The translations under genes and the position numbers were made by a program. 64,000 nucleotides of DNA from an uncultured Pseudomonas sp. (lineage in GTDB: Bacteria > Pseudomonadota > Gammaproteobacteria > Pseudomonadales > Pseudomonadaceae): contig NZ_CAMPHV010000006.1 in NCBI RefSeq assembly GCF_946886105.1, positions 62,001 to 126,000 on the forward strand. Reading direction: 5' to 3'. How positions within the stretch are numbered: the stretch's first letter is position 1; every line of letters begins with the position of its first letter. Under the pieces are notes generated by a model. It had not been told where the DNA came from, did not search any database, and saw nothing but the letters and a program-made list of their open reading frames with translations. This document shows, one piece after another, positions 57,888-64,000 of this stretch.

Positions 57888-57897
57888 TTGTATACAA
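57888..57897. promoter_or_regulatory. TTGTATACAA operator before the permease
   Basis: TTGTATACAA is a perfect 10-bp palindrome inside CTTTTTTTGTATACAAAAG, 147 bp before the permease start. It is of the type bound by FadR/FCD-class GntR regulators. Confidence 0.65.
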
Positions 57898-57923
57898 AAG
57901 CATAATCGCGACAGTGTAGCTTT

Positions 57924-57939
57924 CTGACCACACGGTCAA
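57924..57939. promoter_or_regulatory. TGACC-type operator before the permease
   Basis: CTGACCACACGGTCAA agrees at 13 of 16 positions with the distal xdhA operator TTGACCACAGAGTCAA and is itself palindromic (TGACC...GGTCA). The same protein probably acts at both. Confidence 0.55.
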
Positions 57940-58044
57940 CTAAACCGGCAGTAGGCACACCAAACACCACCCGCCTCAGAGAGAACCAGGGCCTCAAGGC
58001 AGAATCCGGGTGGTACACGACAAGAAAGATAAGGAGTACCCACT

Positions 58045-59394
58045 GTGGAAAGCGCTAAACAAGAACAACTGGCGACTCACACCCCAGGGCTAAGACCCAC
58101 AGGTCTGCTCGATCGATTCTTCAAGCTCACCGAACACCGCACCTCGATCAAGACCGAGCTGCTGGCCGGCCTGACGACCTTCGTCACCATGGCCTACATC
58201 ATCTTCGTCAACCCGAACATCATGGCCAATGCCGGCGTCGATCATGGCGCGGCCTTCGTCGCCACCTGCATCGGTGCGGCGCTGGGTTGCTTCCTTATGG
58301 GGTTGTACGCCAACTGGCCGGTCGGCCTGGCGCCCGGTATGGGCTTGAACGCCTTCTTCACCTACACGGTGGTCGGCGACATGGGCTACAGCTGGCAGAT
58401 CGCCCTGGGCGCGGTGTTCCTCTCCGGCATCCTGTTCATGATCATGAGCTTGTCGCGCATCCGCGAATGGCTGCTCAACAGCATCCCCATGAGTCTGCGC
58501 TTCGCCATGGGCGCCGGGGTCGGCTTGTTCCTCGGGCTGATCGGCCTGAAAACCGCCGGCATCGTCGTCGACAGCCCGGCCACGCTGCTGACCATGGGCT
58601 CGTTTGGCGAACCCAACGCGCTGCTGGCCGCCATCTGCTTCCTGCTGATCGCCGTGCTCAGCCACCGTAACGTGTTCGGCGCCATCCTCTTCAGCATGCT
58701 CGGCGTCACCGCCGTCGGCTGGGGCTTGGGGCTGGTCGAATACAACGGTCTGGTGTCGATGCCGCCGAGCCTGGCGCCGACCTTCCTGGCCATGGATATC
58801 GTCGGGGCCTTCAACGTGGCGATGGTCAGCGTGATTCTGGCCTTCCTCTTCGTCAACATGTTCGACACCGCCGGCACCCTGATGGGCGTCGCCCACCGCG
58901 CCAACCTGGTGGATGACGACGGCAAGATCAAGGACCTGTCCAAAGCCCTCAAGGCTGACAGTACCTCCAGCGTGATCGGCGCCATGGTCGGTTGCCCACC
59001 AGTGACCAGCTACGTGGAAAGTGCTTCGGGCGTCGCCGCTGGCGGCCGCACCGGGCTGACCGCGGTCACCGTCGGCCTGCTGTTCCTCGCAGCGATGTTC
59101 TTCGCCCCGCTGGCCGGCATGATCCCCGCCTATGCCACCGCAGGCGCGCTGATCTATGTCGCGATGCTGATGATGAGCGGCATGGCGCATATCGACTGGA
59201 AAGACCACACCGACACAATCCCGGCGATCGTTACCGTGGTGATGATGCCGCTGACCTTTTCCATCGCCAACGGCATCGCCCTAGGCTTCCTGACCTACGC
59301 CACGCTGAAGCTGCTGACCGGCCAACGTGACAAGGTTTCCGTCAGCCTGTACGTTCTGTGCATCATCTTTATCGCCAAGTTCGCCTTCCTGTAA
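58045..59394 (+). CDS. purine nucleobase permease (NCS2/AzgA-like)
   Basis: A 449-residue membrane protein with about 12-14 helices and the AzgA-type blocks GMGLNAFFTYTVV, IIFVNPNIMANAG and NMFDTAGTLMGVAHRANLV. It likely imports hypoxanthine, guanine or adenine for the neighbouring pathway. The start is GTG, with AAGGAG at 58030-58035 upstream. A terminator follows at 59417. Confidence 0.9.
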   Translation: MESAKQEQLATHTPGLRPTGLLDRFFKLTEHRTSIKTELLAGLTTFVTMAYIIFVNPNIMANAGVDHGAAFVATCIGAALGCFLMGLYANWPVGLAPGMGLNAFFTYTVVGDMGYSWQIALGAVFLSGILFMIMSLSRIREWLLNSIPMSLRFAMGAGVGLFLGLIGLKTAGIVVDSPATLLTMGSFGEPNALLAAICFLLIAVLSHRNVFGAILFSMLGVTAVGWGLGLVEYNGLVSMPPSLAPTFLAMDIVGAFNVAMVSVILAFLFVNMFDTAGTLMGVAHRANLVDDDGKIKDLSKALKADSTSSVIGAMVGCPPVTSYVESASGVAAGGRTGLTAVTVGLLFLAAMFFAPLAGMIPAYATAGALIYVAMLMMSGMAHIDWKDHTDTIPAIVTVVMMPLTFSIANGIALGFLTYATLKLLTGQRDKVSVSLYVLCIIFIAKFAFL

Positions 59395-59416
59395 AGCGTG
59401 CCTGAGCGATACCCGG

Positions 59417-59443
59417 GCCCCGGCGTCAGAAGTCGGGGCTTTT
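59417..59443 (+). terminator. intrinsic terminator after the permease
   Basis: GCCCCG and CGGGGC form a 6-bp stem with an 11-base loop, followed by TTTT, 23 bp after the permease stop. Confidence 0.75.
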
Positions 59444-59462
59444 CCATATCCGGAGACCCGTA

Positions 59463-60089
59463 ATGAGCCTGGAAACCTGGTTGCTGTTCAGCAGCGCTGC
59501 CCTGATCGTGATTCTGATTCCAGGGCCTTTGTCGCTGCTGATGGTCAGCAACAGCCTGAACTATGGCCTGCGCCGCTCGCTGCCAGCGTTTATCGGCGGC
59601 GTATCGGCATCGATCTGCCTACTTAGCGCGTCGGCCTTGGGCCTGGGCGCCCTACTGCTGGCTTCGGAACAGTTGTTTAGCCTGCTGAAAATTGTCGGTG
59701 CGCTCTATCTGTTCTATCTCGCCTGGCAAAGCTGGCAGGCCTCGCGCCAGGCCGCCAAGCCGGTGAGCGCCGAAGAACAACCGGTCAATCCGAGCTTTCG
59801 CAGCATGTTCTGGAAGGCCTTTGGCCTGGGCGCCAGCAACCCCAAGGACATCCTGTTTTTCGCCGCCTTTCTGCCGCAATTCATCAGCGCCGAACGGCCG
59901 ATGCTCGGCCAATTGCTGGTGATGATCGCCACCTGGGCGGTATTGGATTTGAGCTGCAAGCTGTTCTATGGCCTCAGCGCCCGCGGCGCGGCGCGCTACC
60001 TGCGCTCGGGCAAGGGCCAGGTGTGGTTCAACCGGGCCAGCGCCGCGTTGTTCGGCGGTGCCGGCGCGGCTTCGTTGCTGAGTCGTTAG
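59463..60089 (+). CDS. LysE/RhtB-family exporter
   Basis: A 208-residue exporter with IPGPLSLLMVSNSLNYGLRR in the first helix region and ASNPKDILFFAAFLPQFIS, the family core. CGGAG precedes the ATG. It is separated from the permease by a terminator and from uraH (convergent) by repeats, so its role in purine metabolism is unproven. It is the fourth LysE-type gene in the window. Confidence 0.85.
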   Translation: MSLETWLLFSSAALIVILIPGPLSLLMVSNSLNYGLRRSLPAFIGGVSASICLLSASALGLGALLLASEQLFSLLKIVGALYLFYLAWQSWQASRQAAKPVSAEEQPVNPSFRSMFWKAFGLGASNPKDILFFAAFLPQFISAERPMLGQLLVMIATWAVLDLSCKLFYGLSARGAARYLRSGKGQVWFNRASAALFGGAGAASLLSR

Positions 60090-60103
60090 GCCGTTTAATA
60101 TCT

Positions 60104-60136
60104 CGTTGGGCTTCGCAGGCTCAGCGCCAACCTACG
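60104..60136. repeat. intergenic repeat, partial GTAGGTTGG-type
   Basis: CGTTGGGCTTCGCAGGCTCA is followed by GCGCCAACCTACG. It matches the right half of the palindromes at 15852 and 53819 and looks truncated on the left. Confidence 0.6.
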
Positions 60137-60322
60137 TCTGCGGAGTGCTTTCATAGCCCAGATGATCGTTCCAACGTGGACGGTTCGACGTGGGAACGAT
60201 CAAAGTTACCCGGGTATCGGCGCCCTGGGTATCGCTGCGCTCAACCCAGGCTACGTAGCACACTCCCGTAGGGTGCGCCGCGCGCACCGGGGAAATCCCA
60301 AATCAAAAAAGCCCGCAGATCC

Positions 60323-60376
60323 GTAGCCCGGATGAAATCCGGGGAGCGATGTTGCGGACACATCTTTCCGGGCTAC
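60323..60376. repeat. intergenic palindrome, GTAGCCCGGAT-type
   Basis: GTAGCCCGGATGAAATCCGG and TCCGGGCTAC pair at the ends, with partial pairing inside. It is the fourth member of this family in the window. Confidence 0.65.
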
Positions 60377-60425
60377 GAAAAGCATTCCGCGTCCGGCTTA
60401 AGCCATCTGCCCGAATTACAGACAT

Positions 60426-60452
60426 AAAAAAGCCCGCAGTGTGGCGCGGGCT
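60426..60452 (-). terminator. intrinsic terminator of uraH
   Basis: On the minus strand AGCCCGC and GCGGGCT form a 7-bp stem with a loop, followed by five or six Ts, 36 bp after the uraH stop. Confidence 0.85.
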
Positions 60453-60488
60453 AAGACTCTGCGAAGAGTCGAGGGTAATCGGGTCGCT

Positions 60489-60842
60489 TCAGCTGCCGCG
60501 GTAGGTCGAGTAGCTGTAGGGCGAGATCAGCAGCGGCACGTGGTAGTGCTCCTGGGCGGCGTCGATGCCGAAGCGCAGCACCACCACATCGAGAAAGGCC
60601 GGCTCGGGCAGGCTCACGCCGCGGGCGCGGTAGTAGTCGCCGGCGTGGAAATGCAGCTGATAGACGCCGCTACGGTAATCCTCGCCTTGCAGCACCGGCG
60701 CATCGCAGCGCCCATCGTGATTGGTCAGCGTAGTGGCGAGCAATTCCATCTGCGCCCCTTCGACGCGGTACAGCTCGATCTTCAGCGCGCTGCCGGGGCA
60801 GCCGTGCGCGGCATCCAGAACATGTGTGGTCAATCGTCCCAT
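60489..60842 (-). CDS. uraH: 5-hydroxyisourate hydrolase
   Basis: A 117-residue transthyretin-like enzyme that hydrolyses 5-hydroxyisourate in urate breakdown. It starts [20 protein letters not shown] and ends in the signature tetrapeptide YRGS; the active-site His and Arg are expected in TTHVLD and [12 protein letters not shown]. It diverges from puuE across a 417-bp control region and is followed by a terminator. Confidence 0.94.
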   Translation of the reverse strand: MGRLTTHVLDAAHGCPGSALKIELYRVEGAQMELLATTLTNHDGRCDAPVLQGEDYRSGVYQLHFHAGDYYRARGVSLPEPAFLDVVVLRFGIDAAQEHYHVPLLISPYSYSTYRGS

Positions 60843-60994
60843 TGGTCTATGGGCCGCCGCGCGGGCCTTACGCCTGGCGGTGGCCGCACCTCCTCTCGTG
60901 TGTTGAATTCGTTAAGGCACTCCGACGCGAGCAGCCTAGACTTCGCTGAAGCATAGCATGTCGAAAAGCCAATATAGGACAGTTTCAACAAATA

Positions 60995-61004
60995 TTGTAC
61001 ACAA
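60995..61004. promoter_or_regulatory. TTGTACACAA operator before uraH
   Basis: TTGTACACAA lies 153 bp before the uraH start (minus strand gene) and 256 bp before puuE. It is identical to the site before the GntR gene. Confidence 0.6.
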
Positions 61005-61175
61005 TTTTATACGCTCAGATTGTATCGCGACTGTCACGCCATGGATCTTCGACATGCAAGCCGCATAGTAGAGGGCAGTTACCGGAAACAGCTGCCCAGG
61101 CACCACGGCAGAACAGCTGAGAGACATGTATTTTGCAAAATAGCTGAATTTTAGATTTACAAAATGCAATGCATT

Positions 61176-61185
61176 TTGTATACAA
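61176..61185. promoter_or_regulatory. TTGTATACAA operator before puuE
   Basis: TTGTATACAA is 75 bp before the puuE start and adjoins a longer AT-rich palindrome. It is identical to the site before the permease. Confidence 0.6.
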
Positions 61186-61259
61186 TTAACCCATCACAGC
61201 CGCATGACACCTTTCGGTGATCCTGCAATGGCCGCCCCACATTCAGAAGGAAGACTGCA

Positions 61260-62204
61260 GTGAGCGCTGACTACCCACGCGACCTGATCGGTTACGCCAA
61301 CAACCCACCGCACCCACACTGGCCCGGCGATGCCCGTATCGCCCTGTCGTTCGTCCTCAATTACGAGGAAGGCGGCGAGCGCAACGTGTTGCACGGCGAC
61401 AAGGAGTCCGAGGCCTTTCTCTCCGAGATGGTCTCCGCCCAGCCGCTGCAGGGCGAGCGCAACCTGTGCATGGAGTCGCTCTACGAATACGGCAGCCGCG
61501 CCGGGGTCTGGCGCCTGCTGAAGCTGTTCGACAAGCACGCCATCCCGCTCACCGTGTTCGCCGTTGCCATGGCCGCCCAGCGTCATCCCGATGTAATCAG
61601 GACGATGGCCGCCGCCGGCCACGAGATCTGCAGCCATGGTTACCGTTGGATCGACTATCAATACATGGACGAGGCCAGCGAGCGCGAACATATGCTCGAG
61701 GCCATCCGCATCCTCACCGAGATCACCGGCGAGCGCCCGCTGGGCTGGTACACCGGCCGCACCGGGCCGAACACCCGGCGTCTAGTGCGCGAGGAAGGCG
61801 GCTTCCTCTACGATTCCGACACCTACGACGACGACCTGCCCTACTGGGACCCGGCCAGCACCGCGGCCAAGCCGCATCTGGTGATCCCCTACACCCTGGA
61901 CACCAACGACATGCGCTTCACCCAGGTGCAGGGCTTCAACACCGGCGACGACTTCTACCAATACCTCAAGGACGCCTTCGATGTGCTCTACGCCGAAGGC
62001 GTGGCCGGCGCGCCGAAGATGCTGTCGATCGGCATGCACTGCCGCCTGCTCGGCCGCCCGGCGCGCATCGCCGCCCTGGCGCGCTTTATCGAGTACGTCA
62101 AAGGCCACGAAAAAGTCTGGTGCGCCCGCCGCGTCGATATCGCCCGCCACTGGCACGCCACCCATCCCTTCTTCTTGAATCAACAGCGCGAGAACAGCAA
62201 ATGA
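61260..62204 (+). CDS. puuE: allantoinase, PuuE type
   Basis: A 314-residue polysaccharide-deacetylase-like protein (SADYPRDLIGYANNPPHPHW, then RIALSFVLNYEEGGERNVL), the metal-independent allantoinase of Pseudomonas that opens allantoin to allantoate. AAGGAAG precedes a GTG start at 61260. It overlaps uraD by ATGA, so the two are coupled. Confidence 0.93.
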   Translation: MSADYPRDLIGYANNPPHPHWPGDARIALSFVLNYEEGGERNVLHGDKESEAFLSEMVSAQPLQGERNLCMESLYEYGSRAGVWRLLKLFDKHAIPLTVFAVAMAAQRHPDVIRTMAAAGHEICSHGYRWIDYQYMDEASEREHMLEAIRILTEITGERPLGWYTGRTGPNTRRLVREEGGFLYDSDTYDDDLPYWDPASTAAKPHLVIPYTLDTNDMRFTQVQGFNTGDDFYQYLKDAFDVLYAEGVAGAPKMLSIGMHCRLLGRPARIAALARFIEYVKGHEKVWCARRVDIARHWHATHPFFLNQQRENSK

Positions 62205-62716
62205 GCCGCTTTCAGACCCTGACCCCGTCGCGCCTGAGCCGTGCAGACTTCGTCAAAGCCTTCGCCGACATCTACGAGCACTCGCCCTGGGTCGCCGAGA
62301 AAGCCTTCGATCTCGGCCTGGACGAGAGCGTCGACGAGATCGACGGCCTGCACCAGCGCATGGCCGACATTCTGCTCAGCGCCAGTTTCTCAGCGCAGCT
62401 GGCACTGATCAACGCGCACCCGGACCTGGCCGGCAAAGCCGCCATTCGCGGCGAGCTGACCGCATCGAGCACCGCAGAGCAGGCTGGCGCCGGCATCAGC
62501 GAATGCAGCGCCGAAGAGTTCGCCCGCTTCACCGAACTCAACGACGCCTACAAAGCCAAGTTCGGCTTTCCTTTTATCAAGGCGGTGAAAGGCAGCAACC
62601 GCCAGCAGATTCTCGCGGCCTTCGAGGAGCGCATCCACCACTCCGCCGAGCAGGAGTTCCAGACCGCCCTGGCCGAGATCAACAAGATCGCGCTGTTTCG
62701 CTTGCAAGCGCTCTAG
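62201..62716 (+). CDS. uraD: OHCU decarboxylase
   Basis: A 171-residue all-helical enzyme that decarboxylates 2-oxo-4-hydroxy-4-carboxy-5-ureidoimidazoline to S-allantoin. Typical blocks are FADIYEHSPWVAEKAF, LINAHPDLAGKAA and FGFPFIKAVKG. It starts in the ATGA overlap with puuE, which decides the start against the longer upstream frame. Confidence 0.95.
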   Translation: MSRFQTLTPSRLSRADFVKAFADIYEHSPWVAEKAFDLGLDESVDEIDGLHQRMADILLSASFSAQLALINAHPDLAGKAAIRGELTASSTAEQAGAGISECSAEEFARFTELNDAYKAKFGFPFIKAVKGSNRQQILAAFEERIHHSAEQEFQTALAEINKIALFRLQAL

Positions 62717-62754
62717 TCGCCCATTTTCACGCCCACTGTTAAGGCAGACACGAT

Positions 62755-63750
62755 ATGAAAGCTTACGCCGTACCCTTCGAAAAATACCTCAACCTGGCCG
62801 ACGCGCGCCTCGGCACCAAAGCCATCTCGGTTACCGACGACTGGTTCGCCGACGTCAACCGCCTGTTCCAGCCGACCCCGGCCGTGTGGAAGGAAGGCGT
62901 ATTCGACGACAACGGCAAGTGGATGGATGGCTGGGAATCGCGCCGCAAGCGCTTCGAAGGTTACGACAGCGCGGTGATCCGTCTCGGCGTGGCGGGCTCG
63001 ATCAAGGGCGTGGATATCGACACCAGCTTCTTCACCGGCAACTTCCCGCCGTCGGCCTCTCTGGAAGGCTGTTTCGTCGCTGAAGGCGATCCGAGCGACA
63101 GCACCGAGTGGACCGAAGTGCTGGGCGCCGTCGAGCTGCAAGGCAATAACCACCACTACCATGAGATCGCCAACAGCCAGGCCTTCACCCACCTGCGCTT
63201 CAACATCTACCCGGACGGCGGCGTCGCGCGTCTGCGCGTTTACGGTGTGCCGTTCCGCGACTGGAGCGATGTCGGCGATAACCAGCAGGTCGACTTGGCC
63301 GCCGCGCTGAATGGCGGTCGTGCCCTGGCCTGTTCGGACGAGCACTTCGGCCGCATGAGCAACATTCTCAATCCGGGCCGCGGCATCAATATGGGCGACG
63401 GCTGGGAAACCGCGCGTCGCCGCACCCCGGGTAACGACTGGGTGATAGTCGCGCTCGGCCATCCGGGTGAGATCGAACGCATCGTCGTCGACACCCTGCA
63501 CTTCAAGGGCAACTACCCGGACAGCTGCTCGATCCAGGGCGCCTTCGTCAAGGGCGGTACCGACAGCCAGATCGAAACCCAGAGTCTGTTCTGGCGCGAG
63601 CTGCTGCCGAGCCAGAAGCTCTCGATGCACGCCGAGCACGAGTTTGCCGAGCAGATCAACCGGCTCGGGCCGATCACCCACGTGCGCGTCAACGTGTTCC
63701 CGGATGGGGGCATCAGCCGCCTGCGCCTGTTCGGCAAAGTGGCCAAGTAA
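62755..63750 (+). CDS. alc: allantoicase
   Basis: A 331-residue enzyme converting allantoate to ureidoglycolate and urea. It has two similar jelly-roll halves: [11 protein letters not shown]...[20 protein letters not shown] and [11 protein letters not shown]...[20 protein letters not shown]. It follows uraD by 38 bp and is followed by a REP pair before allA. Confidence 0.96.
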   Translation: MKAYAVPFEKYLNLADARLGTKAISVTDDWFADVNRLFQPTPAVWKEGVFDDNGKWMDGWESRRKRFEGYDSAVIRLGVAGSIKGVDIDTSFFTGNFPPSASLEGCFVAEGDPSDSTEWTEVLGAVELQGNNHHYHEIANSQAFTHLRFNIYPDGGVARLRVYGVPFRDWSDVGDNQQVDLAAALNGGRALACSDEHFGRMSNILNPGRGINMGDGWETARRRTPGNDWVIVALGHPGEIERIVVDTLHFKGNYPDSCSIQGAFVKGGTDSQIETQSLFWRELLPSQKLSMHAEHEFAEQINRLGPITHVRVNVFPDGGISRLRLFGKVAK

Positions 63751-63762
63751 GTCGTAATCCTT

Positions 63763-63823
63763 GTAGGAGCCAGCTTGCTGGCGATGCTTTTCAGGCATTG
63801 ATCGCCAGCAAGCTGGCTCCTAC
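63763..63823. repeat. REP element pair
   Basis: GTAGGAGCCAGCTTGCTGGC and GCCAGCAAGCTGGCTCCTAC are perfect inverted copies around a 21-bp loop (23-bp arms with the adjoining GAT/ATC). This is the common Pseudomonas REP (GTAGGAGC...) doublet, lying between alc and allA. Confidence 0.85.
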
Positions 63824-63852
63824 GAAACAAACCAGTTCATTAGCGAGTCACC

Positions 63853-64000
63853 ATGCGCAAACTGATCATCGAGCCGTTAAGCAAAGAAGCCTTCGCCCCC
63901 TTCGGCGACGTTATCGAAACCGAGGGCAGCGAGTTCTTCATGATCAATAACGGCTCCACCCGCCGCTATCACAAACTGGCCACGGTCGAGACCGCGCAGC
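63853..64000 (+). CDS. allA: ureidoglycolate lyase, N-terminal part
   Basis: The ATG at 63853 opens a frame running off the window after 49 residues: [20 protein letters not shown], then a region with [16 protein letters not shown]. This is the N-terminus of AllA, which splits ureidoglycolate into glyoxylate and urea, the expected last step after alc. The rest lies outside the window. Confidence 0.9.
   Translation, partial: MRKLIIEPLSKEAFAPFGDVIETEGSEFFMINNGSTRRYHKLATVETAQ

Larger units (their letters stand above)
57408..58044. other. long intergenic region between the GntR gene and permease
   Basis: 637 bp of divergent promoters. It holds two TTGTAyACAA sites (57568-57577 and 57888-57897) and a TGACC...GGTCA site (57924-57939). 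A short open frame ends at 57830, but its composition and starts do not support a gene. Nothing else is seen. Confidence 0.6.
60090..60488. other. intergenic region of repeats between LysE and uraH
   Basis: 399 bp with no ORF. It contains a GTTGGGC/GCCAAC palindrome (60104-60136), a GTAGCCCGGAT palindrome (60323-60376), a GAACGATC repeat pair (GATCGTTCC near 60163 and GGAACGATC near 60193) and the uraH terminator (60426-60452). It separates convergent genes. Confidence 0.6.
60843..61259. other. divergent control region of uraH and puuE
   Basis: 417 bp without an ORF. It carries two TTGTAyACAA sites (60995-61004, 61176-61185) and a near-perfect palindrome ACAAAATGCA/ATGCATTTTGT at about 61159-61179, partly overlapping the second site. 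These are probably operators for both promoters. Confidence 0.6.

Noticed and set aside
60441..60956. 171-residue plus-strand frame opposite uraH
   Set aside because: It overlaps uraH and its terminator and has no family features.

Overview
The window is a high-GC chromosomal segment of a Pseudomonas-type gammaproteobacterium. Three things point there: two complete tandem cbb3 oxidase operons followed by ccoGHIS, hemN, anr and apt; a dnaX-ybaB / ligA-zipA-smc / xdhABC-guaD order that I recall from the P. aeruginosa chromosome; and Pseudomonas-style intergenic palindromes, including a typical REP (GTAGGAGC...) pair. The assignment rests on gene content and order, not on a database search.

Layout: (1) 1-3507: small LysE/RhtB exporters, a DinB-fold protein, a chorismate mutase and an HD-like protein in one run, then an alpha/beta hydrolase facing the next block. 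(2) 4609-19459: microaerobic respiration. ccoNOQP-1, ccoNOQP-2, ccoG, ccoH, ccoI, ccoS and a TauE-like protein build and mature two cbb3 oxidases. hemN makes heme without oxygen and anr senses oxygen. A MITE-like element with a target duplication sits directly before the hemN promoter, which carries a near-consensus ANR box. (3) 19511-22546: apt, a KefB/YbaL-like antiporter and an unknown protein. (4) 22700-31666: an accessory signalling block. It holds a histidine kinase, a receiver plus degenerate HD-GYP protein, a small receiver protein, and a 1912-residue membrane protein with PAS and GAF domains, a LOV-like blue-light domain, GGDEF, EAL and a C-terminal receiver. (5) 31760-34645: an OhrR-type repressor, a cold shock protein, an acyl-CoA dehydrogenase and recR. 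(6) 34736-36486: an array of five KGG/GsiB-like hydrophilins plus a DUF2795 protein, lying between recR and ybaB, genes that are normally contiguous in dnaX-ybaB-recR. (7) 37108-48366: ybaB, dnaX, two small unknown genes, the 4.5S SRP RNA, an HU-type protein, ligA, zipA and smc. A remnant of a GntR regulator precedes smc. (8) 48931-64000: purine catabolism. xdhABC, guaD, an IS1595-family insertion, a GntR regulator, a purine permease, a LysE protein, uraH, puuE, uraD, alc and the start of allA together take guanine/hypoxanthine/xanthine through urate and allantoin to ureidoglycolate.

Two operator-like motifs link the purine genes. TTGTAyACAA occurs before the GntR gene, the permease, uraH and puuE. 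TTGAC-N6-GTCAA occurs twice before xdhA and once, slightly altered, before the permease.

The best candidates for something new are the LOV/c-di-GMP four-gene module, the KGG hydrophilin array inside the dnaX-ybaB-recR neighbourhood, and the two purine operators. The ccoN1/ccoN2 pair also carries a near-identical tract that looks like gene conversion.
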